The position numbers and the translations under genes are program-made. Positions 34,569 to 43,790 of a DNA stretch of 64,000 bases are shown in pieces; position 1 is the first letter of the stretch, and each line of letters starts with the position of its first letter. The notes under the pieces were generated by a model. That model ran no database searches, had not been told where the DNA came from, and saw nothing but the letters and a program-made list of their open reading frames with translations. Source of the stretch: an uncultured Clostridia bacterium (GTDB lineage: Bacteria; Bacillota; Clostridia; TANB77; CAG-508); the NCBI GenBank assembly GCA_934162255.1, contig CAKPIG010000004.1, forward strand, positions 54,215-118,214. Reading direction: 5' to 3'.

Positions 34569-35777
34569 TTGAAGAAAAGCAAAAAAATATTAGTTCTTAT
34601 ATTTGCAATTATAATATTAATATATATAATTTATGCAATTTATTTGTTAGTTGCAAATCCAACTGATACATATATAATAAAGCAAGGAACAATCTCAGAA
34701 GAAAATGAAACAACTGGATATATAATAAGAGATGAAACAGTAGTAAAAAGTGAAGAATATGAAAATGGAATATATCCAATAGTTGCAGAAGGGGAAAAAG
34801 TATCAAAAGCAGACCCAATATTTAGGTATTATAGTGATGATGAAAAAGATATAACAGCAAAAATAAATGAGATAGATTATAAAATACAAGAATTATTAGA
34901 AAAAGAAAAATTAATAACAACAGCAGACATAAAAGCAATAGAAAATCAAATTGAAGAAAAAGTAGAAAAAGCTAGAATACTTACAAATACTCAAGAAATA
35001 ACTGAATATAAAACAGATATAGATAATCTTATAACAAAAAAAATAAAATTCATAGGAGATATAACTGAAAACAATGAAATAAAACAATTAATAAAAGAAA
35101 GAAAAAACTATGAAAATCAACTTAAAAATGGTACTAAATATATAAATGCAGAAAAAAGTGGAATAGTATCATATAGAATAGATGGATTAGAAAACGAACT
35201 TAAAGTAGATAATTTTGAAAATATAACAAGTGAAAAACTAGAAAATATAGGAATAAGAACAGGACAAATAATAGCAACAAGTAATGAAAGCGGAAAAATT
35301 ATAGATAACTTTAAATGTTATATAGCAGTTATAATGAGTACTGACATTCCAAAAGCAACTGAAGCAAAATTAAATGATAAAGTTGTATTAAGAATTCTGG
35401 ATGAAGAAATAAATGCAAAAATTGTAAAAATAAATGATGAGAGTGGAAAAAGAGTAATAATTTTTGAAATTAATAAAATGACAGATGATTTAATAAACCA
35501 TAGAAAGATATCAGTAGATGTAGTATGGTGGAGTAAAACTGGACTTAAAGTTCCAAATCAAGCATTGATCGAAGAAAATGGGCTATATTATGTGATGAGA
35601 AATAAAGCAGGAAAACAGGTAAAATTATTGGTAAAATTAAAAGGGCAAACAGATAAATTTTCAATAATAACATCATATTCACTAAAAGAATTACAAGAAA
35701 TAGGGTATAGTGAAGATGAAATAAAGAATTATAAAAAGATAAATAATTATGATGAGATCTTGTTAAACTCACGATAA
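34569..35777 (+). CDS. HlyD-like membrane fusion protein
   Basis: 402 residues with a TTG start after GAAAGGAAG; the basic start plus membrane helix (residues 1-28) supports it. The extracellular part begins with a lipoyl-like half (TGYIIRDETVVKSEEYENGI), followed by a helical hairpin (about 95-190) and a second beta half containing KSGIVSYRIDGLE. That is the order of HlyD/YknX-type adaptors. No matching ABC or MFS transporter is adjacent. The same gene type occurs upstream of sepF in many Clostridia, where its role is unknown. It may relate to wall or division processes, by context only. Confidence 0.78.
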   Translation: MKKSKKILVLIFAIIILIYIIYAIYLLVANPTDTYIIKQGTISEENETTGYIIRDETVVKSEEYENGIYPIVAEGEKVSKADPIFRYYSDDEKDITAKINEIDYKIQELLEKEKLITTADIKAIENQIEEKVEKARILTNTQEITEYKTDIDNLITKKIKFIGDITENNEIKQLIKERKNYENQLKNGTKYINAEKSGIVSYRIDGLENELKVDNFENITSEKLENIGIRTGQIIATSNESGKIIDNFKCYIAVIMSTDIPKATEAKLNDKVVLRILDEEINAKIVKINDESGKRVIIFEINKMTDDLINHRKISVDVVWWSKTGLKVPNQALIEENGLYYVMRNKAGKQVKLLVKLKGQTDKFSIITSYSLKELQEIGYSEDEIKNYKKINNYDEILLNSR

Positions 35778-35832
35778 AATATTACAATAATGTTACAAAA
35801 ATATTAAAATTTGATTACAATCAAAAAAACTA

Positions 35833-35861
35833 TTGACAAAAATAAAAAAAAGATAGATACT
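35833..35861 (+). promoter_or_regulatory. Candidate promoter of sepF
   Basis: A perfect TTGACA (35833-35838). The -10 box is weaker: GATACT at 35856-35861 with a 17-base spacer, or TACTAT two bases later. Confidence 0.6.
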
Positions 35862-35912
35862 ATATGCAAATCAGACAATACAAAAGTGTAAAAATATTAG
35901 GAGGGTAAAAAA

Positions 35913-36407
35913 ATGGCAGGAGCTATAATGGACAAAGTATGGGGATTATTCGGAATGGATCAAGGAGGAGAAACGGAAGATTACGAAAATGAAGATACAT
36001 ACGAATTTGACGACAAAATGAATGAATATGATAACAATGATGAGGAAGAAAGAAAATTCTTTGGAAATAAGAAAGCAAAAGTTGTCCAAATGACACAAGC
36101 AAACCAATCAATAAAGATGGTTATATCACAGCCAACTACATTTGAACAATCAGAAGAAATATGCAGTCTATTAAAAGAAAAAAAATCTGTAATTGTTAAT
36201 TTAGAATATGTAAATAAAGATGTTGCTAGAAGAATAGTTGACTTTATTAGTGGAGGAGTTTATGCGCTAGATGGACATATTCAAAAGATTTCAAACTCAA
36301 TTTTCTTAATAGCACCAATGAACTATGAAATAACAAATGAAATGGCAAGAGAAGAAATAAAAAATAAATTATCTGTTTCTTGGCTAAAAAACAATAATAT
36401 AAATTAA
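35913..36407 (+). CDS. sepF: Cell division protein SepF
   Basis: 164 residues. An N-terminal amphipathic membrane-binding helix (GAIMDKVWGLFGM) and an acidic linker precede the SepF core (about residues 60-155) with VVISQPTTFEQSEEICSLLK and RRIVDFISGGVYALDGHIQK. SepF links FtsZ filaments to the membrane and bends with the septum. AGGAGGG precedes the start. It sits in the division cluster with divIVA (32 bases downstream), but ylmG and ylmH, usually between them, are missing. Confidence 0.95.
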   Translation: MAGAIMDKVWGLFGMDQGGETEDYENEDTYEFDDKMNEYDNNDEEERKFFGNKKAKVVQMTQANQSIKMVISQPTTFEQSEEICSLLKEKKSVIVNLEYVNKDVARRIVDFISGGVYALDGHIQKISNSIFLIAPMNYEITNEMAREEIKNKLSVSWLKNNNIN

Positions 36408-36439
36408 TCCTTCATAAGAAAGAACAGGGGGAATCCAAT

Positions 36440-36925
36440 ATGATTACACCATTAGATATAGAAAACAAAAAATTTAATAAACAAATGATGAACGGATATA
36501 ATGTTGAAGAAGTTGATGACTTCTTAGACGAAGTTGTAGAAGACTATGAAAAAAATTATAAAGAATTAGCTTTAACAAATTCAAAAATAGAAGAATTGGA
36601 AAAGAACCTTAGTCATTATAAGAATATAGAAGCAACATTACAAAATACATTAGTAATGGCACAAACAACAGCTGAAGAAGTAAAAAGTGTAGCAAAACAA
36701 CAAGCTGAACAAATAGTATCAGATGCTCAAAGACAATCAGAAGAAATAATAAAATCATCAAGAGAAAGTTCTAAAAAAACATTAGATGATTTAGAAAATC
36801 AAATTAGAGAGAAAGAAAGAGAACTTGAAGAAATGAAAAAACAATTTGATATATATAAGGCCAAAATGGAATCATTATTAATGTCACAATTAGAAATAAT
36901 AAAAAGAATAAATAAAGAAGAATAA
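36440..36925 (+). CDS. divIVA: DivIVA-family septum/pole protein
   Basis: 161 residues. The N-terminal ITPLDIENKKFNKQMMNGYNV followed by EEVDDFLDEVVEDYE is the membrane-curvature-binding DivIVA head (GYN motif). From residue 40 on it is a long coiled coil with repeated Glu/Lys heptads. DivIVA marks negatively curved membrane at septa and poles and guides wall growth or spore polarity. The ribosome site is CAGGGGGAAT. A terminator follows directly. Confidence 0.94.
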   Translation: MITPLDIENKKFNKQMMNGYNVEEVDDFLDEVVEDYEKNYKELALTNSKIEELEKNLSHYKNIEATLQNTLVMAQTTAEEVKSVAKQQAEQIVSDAQRQSEEIIKSSRESSKKTLDDLENQIREKERELEEMKKQFDIYKAKMESLLMSQLEIIKRINKEE

Positions 36926-36928
36926 GAG

Positions 36929-36956
36929 GAGATATCACAAAAAGATATCTCTTTTT
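36929..36956 (+). terminator. Rho-independent terminator after divIVA
   Basis: GAGATATC (36929-36936), a 7-base loop, GATATCTC (36944-36951), then five T. Confidence 0.88.
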
Positions 36957-37020
36957 GTGTTGGAAATTATTACAAATGTTACAAAAATATTAAATGTATA
37001 TTACAATTTAGTTAATAGTA

Positions 37021-37048
37021 TTGACAATAACGAAAAAAAGAATAAAAT
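37021..37048 (+). promoter_or_regulatory. SigA-type promoter of rsmD
   Basis: TTGACA (37021-37026), a 16-base spacer and TAAAAT (37043-37048), 28 bases before the start codon. Confidence 0.72.
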
Positions 37049-37076
37049 ATTATTATAAAATAGAAAGGTTAGCAAA

Positions 37077-37625
37077 ATGAGAATAATTAGTGGAAATGCA
37101 AGAGGAACAAAATTATATACGCTAGAAGGACTTTCAACAAGACCAACATTAGACAGAGTAAAAGAATCAATGTTTAATATAATTCAACAAGATATACCTG
37201 AAGCAATAGTACTAGACCTTTTTGCAGGATGTGGAGCAATAGGCTTGGAAATGGTTAGCAGGGGAGCAAAACAAGCTGTTCTGTGTGATAACTCAAAACA
37301 AGCAATAGAAATTATAGAAAAAAATATAGAAAAAACACATATGGAAAAACAAATTCAATTATATAATATGGACTATATAGATTGCTTGGAAAAAGTAAAA
37401 GATAAAAAATTTGACTTAATCTATATTGACCCACCATATCAAACTGATTATATAGAAAAAGCGTTGCAAAAAATAATTGAATATGATATTATAACAAACA
37501 ATTCTAAAATAATATTAGAAACTGATGATGAAAAAAGGATAATACAAGAAATTAGTAATATAAACATTAATATTATAGACCAGAGAAAATATGGAAGAGC
37601 AACATTAATATTTTTAAAAAAGTAA
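37077..37625 (+). CDS. rsmD: 16S rRNA (guanine-966-N2) methyltransferase
   Basis: 182 residues. MRIISGNARGTKLYTLEGLSTRPTLDRVKES is the RsmD N-terminus. The SAM site LDLFAGCGAIGLE and the catalytic D118-P-P-Y121 (IYIDPPYQ) follow. It methylates G966 of 16S rRNA. In many Bacillota coaD is the next gene; here it is absent and a coiled-coil gene takes its place 24 bases downstream. The ribosome site is GAAAGG. Confidence 0.96.
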   Translation: MRIISGNARGTKLYTLEGLSTRPTLDRVKESMFNIIQQDIPEAIVLDLFAGCGAIGLEMVSRGAKQAVLCDNSKQAIEIIEKNIEKTHMEKQIQLYNMDYIDCLEKVKDKKFDLIYIDPPYQTDYIEKALQKIIEYDIITNNSKIILETDDEKRIIQEISNININIIDQRKYGRATLIFLKK

Positions 37626-37649
37626 CCTAAACTTAGAAAGGGGTAAAAA

Positions 37650-38153
37650 ATGGAAATTTTTACGTTATTAGAAACATTAGAAGATATATTAGAAAATAGT
37701 AAAAGCTTACCGTTTACTAAAAAAACAATGGTAGACAAGGAAGAAATGCTTGAAATAATAAAAGAAATAAGAATAAAACTACCAGATGAATTAAAACAAG
37801 CAAAATGGGTAAAAGAAGAAAGACAAAGAATTTTAGTGGAAGCTCAAAAAGAAGCTGATGGAATTGTTAAAGAAGCAGAAAACAGAATAATAGCAATGAT
37901 TGACGAACATGAAATAACAAGAAAAGCTTATGAGCAAAAATCTGAAATAATAGAAACAGCAAATGAAATGTCAAGAGAAATTTCTCAAGGAACAAAAGAA
38001 TATGCTAATAATCTATTAGATTCAACAGAAACAGTCTTAACAGATACACTAGAAAAATTAGAAAAAAATATTGGAGAAGCTATAAACTTAATGGAAATGT
38101 CATTACAAGATACAATAAAAACAATTCAGAATAGTAAAAAAGAACTTCAATAA
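37650..38153 (+). CDS. Coiled-coil protein, V-ATPase subunit G/H-like
   Basis: 167 residues, nearly all helical with heptads, starting MEIFTLLETLEDILENSKSL and with EERQRILVEAQKEADGIVKE in the middle. Proteins of this type follow rsmD in many Clostridia and are often labelled ATPase or V-type synthase subunit H by weak similarity. No enzymatic motif is visible. It resembles the DivIVA coiled coil encoded just upstream, so a structural role near the membrane is possible. The ribosome site is GAAAGGGG. Confidence 0.75.
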   Translation: MEIFTLLETLEDILENSKSLPFTKKTMVDKEEMLEIIKEIRIKLPDELKQAKWVKEERQRILVEAQKEADGIVKEAENRIIAMIDEHEITRKAYEQKSEIIETANEMSREISQGTKEYANNLLDSTETVLTDTLEKLEKNIGEAINLMEMSLQDTIKTIQNSKKELQ

Positions 38154-38156
38154 GAG

Positions 38157-38188
38157 AAAAGAGGTAATTAGTGTATACCTCTTTTTTT
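38157..38188 (+). terminator. Rho-independent terminator before ftsK
   Basis: GAGGTA (38161-38166) pairs with TACCTC (38176-38181). Flanking A and T runs (AAAA before, seven T after) extend the stem. Confidence 0.8.
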
Positions 38189-38220
38189 AGAAAAAAGCAA
38201 AATATGAAAGGAAGTAGAAT

Positions 38221-40581
38221 ATGGCAAAGAAAAAGAGTAGAGGAAGAAGAACCAAAAAAAACACACCAGATTTTGCAGTTATTATTACAATAATACTTAG
38301 TATATTATTAGCAGTATTGATATTTTCAGAATCAGGATATATAGGAATAGCTTTAAGCGAGTTTTTTGGTGGAATGATGGGAATATTAAAATATATATTA
38401 CCAATAGGAGCATTTGCACTAGCAATAAAAATGGCATGTAAAAATGATGATGATTATTTAACATCAAGAATCATACAATATACATTTTTATTAATATTTA
38501 TAGCAGTTATTTTAAGTGTATATCAAATATATAGTGGAAAAATAGATACAAATCAAGAATTTTCAAAAATTATAAAAGAAGCATATAAATTAGGTGAAAG
38601 TAATATTGGTGGAGGAGCATTAGGAACAATAGCAGCAGTACCGTTATTTGAATTATTTGGAAAAGTAGGAACAATAATATTAAGTATAGGGGCATCATTA
38701 ATACTATTTGCAGTAACATTTGGAATAGATATTTCAGGAATAGTAACAAATTGGATTCAAAATAGAGTAGAAAATAGAAAAGAAAAATATGAACAAAAAT
38801 TAGCAAGAAAAGAAGAATATGAAAAAGCAAGAATGAAAAATAATACAGCAAAAGAAAATAAACAAACATATTTAGAGATAGAAGAAGATAAACCTGAAAG
38901 TGAGCAAATAAAAATTAACTTAAATGGTAGAGAAATAGAAGAAGAATCAAACAAAAAGAGACTATTTGGGCATAAAAAAGAAGAAAAAAGCATAAAAGAA
39001 GTGTTGCAACCAGATTACATAGAGAGCAATTTATTTAAACAAGAAGAACAAAAAAAGGAAGAAAAAGTTAAAGAAGTATTACAATTGGAACATGCAGTAG
39101 CAGTAGAAGATGAACATTATGAATATCCACCTATTGAGTTATTAAGCAAAGGTGAAAAAAAGACAATAAAAGGTGGAGCAAAAGCGCTTACAGAGATTGC
39201 AACAAAATTACAAAAAACATTATATAGTTTTGGTGTACAAGCTAAAGTAGAAAATGTTTCTGTAGGGCCAGCAATAACAAGATATGAATTAAAACCAGCA
39301 GAAGGAGTAAGAGTAAGTAAAATATCAAATTTAGCTGATGACATAGCACTAAACCTTGCTGCAGAAACAATAAGAATAGAAGCACCAATTCCAGGAAAAC
39401 AAGCTGTAGGAATAGAAGTACCTAATGTGGAAAAAGAAACAGTACATTTTAGAGATATAGTAGAAAGTGAAGACTTTCAAAAAAGCAAATCTAAACTAAG
39501 TGTAGCTTTAGGAAAAGATGTTGCAGGAGCAATGGCAATAGCAGATATTGCGAAAATGCCACATGCATTAATTGCAGGGGCAACTGGATCTGGAAAGAGT
39601 GTTTGTATAAATACCATAATATCAAGCATAATATATAAAGCAAAACCAAGTGAAGTAAAATTAGTAATGATAGATCCTAAAGTTGTTGAACTCTCTGTAT
39701 ATAATGGAATACCACATTTATTAATTCCAGTTGTAACAGACCCTAAAAAAGCAGCAGGAGCATTGGCTTGGGCTGTTCAAGAAATGGATAATAGATATAA
39801 TGAATTTGCTAAAAAAGGAGTAAGAGATTTAAAAGGATATAATGCTTTAATTGAAAAAGAAGAAGGTTCAAGAACATTGCCACAAATAGTAATTATAATA
39901 GATGAATTGGCAGACTTAATGATGGTAGCATCAAAAGAAGTAGAGGACTCAATATGCAGATTAGCACAAAAGGCAAGAGCAGCAGGAATGTATTTAATAA
40001 TAGCAACACAAAGACCATCTGTAGACGTAATTACTGGTATAATAAAAGCAAATATACCATCAAGAATAGCTTTTGAAGTTTCATCACAGGTTGACTCAAG
40101 AACAATTTTAGACCAAGTAGGAGCAGAAAAACTACTTGGAAAAGGAGACATGCTATACTATCCAGCTGGGGCGCCAAAGCCAACAAGAGTGCAAGGTGCA
40201 TTTGTATCAGATGAAGAAGTTGAAAAAATTGTATCATTTGTAAAATCAAATGGAGAAGCAACATATAGTGAAGACATATTAGAAACGATAGAAAATAGTA
40301 ACAAAACAGATAAAGAAATAGCTGAAGAAAGTGAACTAGATGATGAAACAGATCCATTCTTAATGGACGCAATTGATGTTGTAGTAGAAACTGGTCAAGC
40401 ATCAACATCATTTATCCAAAGGAAGTTTAAAGTAGGATATGCAAGAGCAGGAAGAATAATTGATCAAATGGAAGAAAGAGGAATAATATCAGGTTACCAA
40501 GGAAGTAAACCAAGACAAGTATTAATGACTCTTGAAAAACTACAAGAACTAAAAATGAGTTCATCAGCAACAGAAGAATAA
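38221..40581 (+). CDS. ftsK: DNA translocase FtsK/SpoIIIE
   Basis: 786 residues. Four membrane helices (about 17-170) anchor it. A charged linker (180-300) leads to the RecA-like motor with Walker A GATGSGKS (453-460, K459), Walker B region IVIIIDELADLMM and the RPSVDVITGIIKANIPSR segment. The C-terminal gamma winged helix (TSFIQRKFKVGYARAGRIIDQME) reads polar DNA sequences. It pumps chromosomal DNA through the septum at division or sporulation. The sporulation genes in the window favour a SpoIIIE function, but the sequence cannot separate the two roles. AAGGAAG precedes the ATG. Confidence 0.96.
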   Translation: MAKKKSRGRRTKKNTPDFAVIITIILSILLAVLIFSESGYIGIALSEFFGGMMGILKYILPIGAFALAIKMACKNDDDYLTSRIIQYTFLLIFIAVILSVYQIYSGKIDTNQEFSKIIKEAYKLGESNIGGGALGTIAAVPLFELFGKVGTIILSIGASLILFAVTFGIDISGIVTNWIQNRVENRKEKYEQKLARKEEYEKARMKNNTAKENKQTYLEIEEDKPESEQIKINLNGREIEEESNKKRLFGHKKEEKSIKEVLQPDYIESNLFKQEEQKKEEKVKEVLQLEHAVAVEDEHYEYPPIELLSKGEKKTIKGGAKALTEIATKLQKTLYSFGVQAKVENVSVGPAITRYELKPAEGVRVSKISNLADDIALNLAAETIRIEAPIPGKQAVGIEVPNVEKETVHFRDIVESEDFQKSKSKLSVALGKDVAGAMAIADIAKMPHALIAGATGSGKSVCINTIISSIIYKAKPSEVKLVMIDPKVVELSVYNGIPHLLIPVVTDPKKAAGALAWAVQEMDNRYNEFAKKGVRDLKGYNALIEKEEGSRTLPQIVIIIDELADLMMVASKEVEDSICRLAQKARAAGMYLIIATQRPSVDVITGIIKANIPSRIAFEVSSQVDSRTILDQVGAEKLLGKGDMLYYPAGAPKPTRVQGAFVSDEEVEKIVSFVKSNGEATYSEDILETIENSNKTDKEIAEESELDDETDPFLMDAIDVVVETGQASTSFIQRKFKVGYARAGRIIDQMEERGIISGYQGSKPRQVLMTLEKLQELKMSSSATEE

Positions 40582-40609
40582 CTAAAATACAAATGAAAGG
40601 AGAAGATAA

Positions 40610-42130
40610 TTGAAACTAATAAAAAAAGATATAAATGAAGAACTTGAAAAAGTTCTAGAAGAAAAAAAAATAGAAGAACATGCTAAAAATCTTCTCCAAG
40701 GAATATTATATAAAATAGAAATTTCATATAAAGATTACAAAAAAGCTAAGGTTGTAGAAAAAACGGAAGAAGAATATACAAAAGAATTAATAAAAAATAT
40801 ACAAAGCAAATGCAATGAAATAAAAACAGTAAAATTAAGTGAAAAGGTAGATGACACCAAAATTCAAAGTGAATTAGAGAAAAATAAATATTATATTGAA
40901 AAAAATAATATAATAAGTTATCCAATAGAAAATAAAATATTATATGCAATTCAAAGACAAGCAAATAATAAAAAAATAGTAAACAATAGATATGGAATTG
41001 TAACATTACCAATATCAAACTTAATTAATACTGGAAAAAGTATAGATAGAGTAGAACCATTAAGAGATTTTAATGGGTGGTCATGGACTACAATAAAAAA
41101 AGAAATAGAAAATATAGACGCAAATTTAATTTATCAAACTATAAGATTATTATTAGGTGAAAATTTTATAGATGGCTGGACTCAAGATACAGACGGAATT
41201 ATTGACTATTTTGCAATAATGAAAGAAAGATTAGAATCAGATTTTGGACAAGAGAAAACAAAAGAATTCATTCATTCACTTGAAAAAGTATCGGTAATTA
41301 ATGAAGCTAATAATTCAGAAGAATATAAGACAGAAATTGAAAAAGAATTAGTAGGCTTAAGAATTACACTAGCTGAATATGAAAATACAAAAGAAAATGT
41401 ACAGAAAATAACAGAACACAAAAAAGCAATATCAGAAGAAATAAAAAATATAGAAACAATTTTAAGCCAAGAAAGCAATCTGAAAAAAGAATATGAAAGA
41501 CGAAATAAAGATGTACCACTTAATCAAAAAATATTTAGCATAAGAGTGTTAAAGCAGAAGTTGATAGATAGAAAAAATCAACTATTAAATGAAATAGAAG
41601 AAAAAAATTATTTTTTAAACCCAAAAAACTATATAGTTGAAAAAGAAAAAATAAAAAGAAAAAAAGAATTATTAGAATTAGTAGATATAGATAAAAAACA
41701 AAAAGAAAAGATATTAATAGAATTTGAAACAATATTTTTAGAATTTTTAAAAACAATAATTAGTAAAGCAGAAGAAAAAACAGACATAGTAAAATTAATA
41801 TATGAATTTAGATATTTTTTATTAATACCATTCAATGAAAAATCTAGTATAAAAAATGTAAAAGAATTAAAAGAAAAAATAGAAGAAATAGAAAAAGTTC
41901 TTGTTAAAAAAGCAATTGAAAAGAAAATAATATCAAATATGCCAATAGAAATCATGAGTCATGTTTTTGAAACAAGAATAATAACATTAGAAGAATTATA
42001 TTATAAGATTTCAAAAGAAAATGATAAAATATATGTTCAAATATTTGATGAAAACATTTCAGAAGAAAAATTTGAATTAAAGCAAACAGAAAACACAAAA
42101 ATAAATAAAAAGATAAAAATATTTAATTAA
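40610..42130 (+). CDS. Unrecognised 506-residue coiled-coil protein
   Basis: TTG start with an AAAGGAGAAG ribosome site. Residues 1-130 are mixed helical. A more conserved-looking globular part (about 125-215) contains YGIVTLPISNLINTG and DFNGWSWTTIKKEIENIDAN. Residues 240-460 are mostly coiled coil with a Lys/Glu-rich pattern. No signal peptide, membrane helix, P-loop or other catalytic motif is visible. It lies 28 bases after ftsK and 12 bases before an RNase gene, so a cytoplasmic role tied to DNA or RNA handling is possible. That is context only. Function unknown. Confidence 0.7.
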   Translation: MKLIKKDINEELEKVLEEKKIEEHAKNLLQGILYKIEISYKDYKKAKVVEKTEEEYTKELIKNIQSKCNEIKTVKLSEKVDDTKIQSELEKNKYYIEKNNIISYPIENKILYAIQRQANNKKIVNNRYGIVTLPISNLINTGKSIDRVEPLRDFNGWSWTTIKKEIENIDANLIYQTIRLLLGENFIDGWTQDTDGIIDYFAIMKERLESDFGQEKTKEFIHSLEKVSVINEANNSEEYKTEIEKELVGLRITLAEYENTKENVQKITEHKKAISEEIKNIETILSQESNLKKEYERRNKDVPLNQKIFSIRVLKQKLIDRKNQLLNEIEEKNYFLNPKNYIVEKEKIKRKKELLELVDIDKKQKEKILIEFETIFLEFLKTIISKAEEKTDIVKLIYEFRYFLLIPFNEKSSIKNVKELKEKIEEIEKVLVKKAIEKKIISNMPIEIMSHVFETRIITLEELYYKISKENDKIYVQIFDENISEEKFELKQTENTKINKKIKIFN

Positions 42131-42142
42131 GGAGACTAGAAT

Positions 42143-43786
42143 ATGAAAATAACATTTTTAGGAGCAACTAAAACCGTCACAGGTTCTAACTTTTTAGTAG
42201 AGGCTGCTGGAAAGAAATTTCTTGTAGACTGTGGTTTATATCAAGGAAAAAAAGAGCTAGAAATGGAAAACTATAGACCATTTGAATATAATCCAGCAGA
42301 AATAGATTTTATGTTATTAACACATGCTCATATAGACCATTCTGGACGAATTCCTAAACTATATTTAGATGGCTTTAAGGGCCCAATATATGCACATAAA
42401 GCAACATGTGACTTATGTGGAATCATGTTACCAGACAGTGGACATATACAAGAAATGGAATCAGAATGGAAAAACAAAAAAAGAGAAAGAAAAGGTGAAA
42501 AAACATATCCACCTTTATATACAGCAGAAGATGCAATTAATTGTCTTGAAATTTTTTCACCTGTAAAATATGATGAAATATTAGAAGTTGCAGAAAACAT
42601 ATTTGTCAGATTTAATGATGCTGGGCATATGCTAGGCTCAAGTATTATAGAAATATGGGCAACAGAAGATGGAAAAGAAACAAAAGCAGTATTTACAGGC
42701 GATATAGGAAATAATGATATACCACTTCTTGCAGAACCAACAATGATAGAAAGTTGTGATTATTTAGTTATGGAATCAACATATGGAAGTAGACTTCATA
42801 TAAGAAATGATGAAAAAGCAGAAATATTCTTAAATGTTGTTTCAGAAACAATAGATAATGGTGGAACTGTTGTAATACCATCATTTGCAGTAGGAAGAAC
42901 ACAAGAAATATTATATGAATTAAACAAAATAAAAGAAAATACAGATGATGAAGAATTTAAAAAGAAATACGACAGATTGATGAAAGTGCCAGTATATGTA
43001 GATAGTCCATTAGCTATATCTGCAACAGAAGTATTTAAAGAAAATACAGATTTATTTGATGATGATATAAAAGAAGAAATGGAAAGAGGAGATAATCCTT
43101 TAGAATTTCCAGGATTAAAATTTACACAAACAGCAGAAGAATCAAAAGCACTAAATGAAAGACCAGAACCATCAATAATAATATCAGCAAGTGGAATGTG
43201 TGATGTAGGAAGAATAAAACATCACTTAAAACATAATATATGGAATCCAAAAAGTACAATTTTATTTGTTGGATATCAAGCACCAGGCACATTAGGATAT
43301 TTAATTGTAAATGGAGCAGAAAGAGTAAAAATATTTGGAGAAGAATTTGTAGTACATGCTAGAGTCGAATATATAGAAGGATATTCAGGTCATGCAGACC
43401 AAGAAGGGCTAATGAATTTTGTATATTCATTCTTGTCAAAACCAAAACATATATTTTTAGTTCATGGAGAAGAAGAATCACAAGAAGTTTTAAGAAATAA
43501 GATATTAGGAGAAACAGGAATTGGCGTTTCAATACCAGAATTTGGAGAAACATATGAGTTATCTGATGAATTAAAAATAACAAATAAAATTAGAGTAAAG
43601 AAAACAAATACAATAAAAGACGAAATCCTAACAAGATTAAATAAATTACAAAATGAAATGCAAGACATGCAACAATATGTAAAACAAGATGTTGATGATG
43701 TTCATTTAAGAGATGAAGACATGTTTAGAATAAATGAAAAGATAAAAGACTTAGAAAAACAAATATTAAATATTATAGAAGGATAA
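42143..43786 (+). CDS. Beta-CASP metallo-beta-lactamase-fold RNase (YSH1/CPSF-like)
   Basis: 547 residues. The MBL motif H61-x-H63-x-D65-H66 (THAHIDHSGRIP), FNDAGHMLGSSI, FTGDIGN and MESTYGSR are followed by the beta-CASP insertion with VIPSFAVGRTQEI. The C-terminal GYSGHADQEGLMNF and FLVHGEEESQEVLRNKI form the RMMBL tail. Members are single-strand RNA endo/exonucleases. The last ~60 residues add a coiled coil (LNKLQNEMQDMQQYVKQ). The ribosome site is AAGGAGAC. It is cotranscribed with the preceding unknown gene and the GH15 gene 4 bases downstream. Confidence 0.93.
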   Translation: MKITFLGATKTVTGSNFLVEAAGKKFLVDCGLYQGKKELEMENYRPFEYNPAEIDFMLLTHAHIDHSGRIPKLYLDGFKGPIYAHKATCDLCGIMLPDSGHIQEMESEWKNKKRERKGEKTYPPLYTAEDAINCLEIFSPVKYDEILEVAENIFVRFNDAGHMLGSSIIEIWATEDGKETKAVFTGDIGNNDIPLLAEPTMIESCDYLVMESTYGSRLHIRNDEKAEIFLNVVSETIDNGGTVVIPSFAVGRTQEILYELNKIKENTDDEEFKKKYDRLMKVPVYVDSPLAISATEVFKENTDLFDDDIKEEMERGDNPLEFPGLKFTQTAEESKALNERPEPSIIISASGMCDVGRIKHHLKHNIWNPKSTILFVGYQAPGTLGYLIVNGAERVKIFGEEFVVHARVEYIEGYSGHADQEGLMNFVYSFLSKPKHIFLVHGEEESQEVLRNKILGETGIGVSIPEFGETYELSDELKITNKIRVKKTNTIKDEILTRLNKLQNEMQDMQQYVKQDVDDVHLRDEDMFRINEKIKDLEKQILNIIEG

Positions 43787-43790
43787 AATT

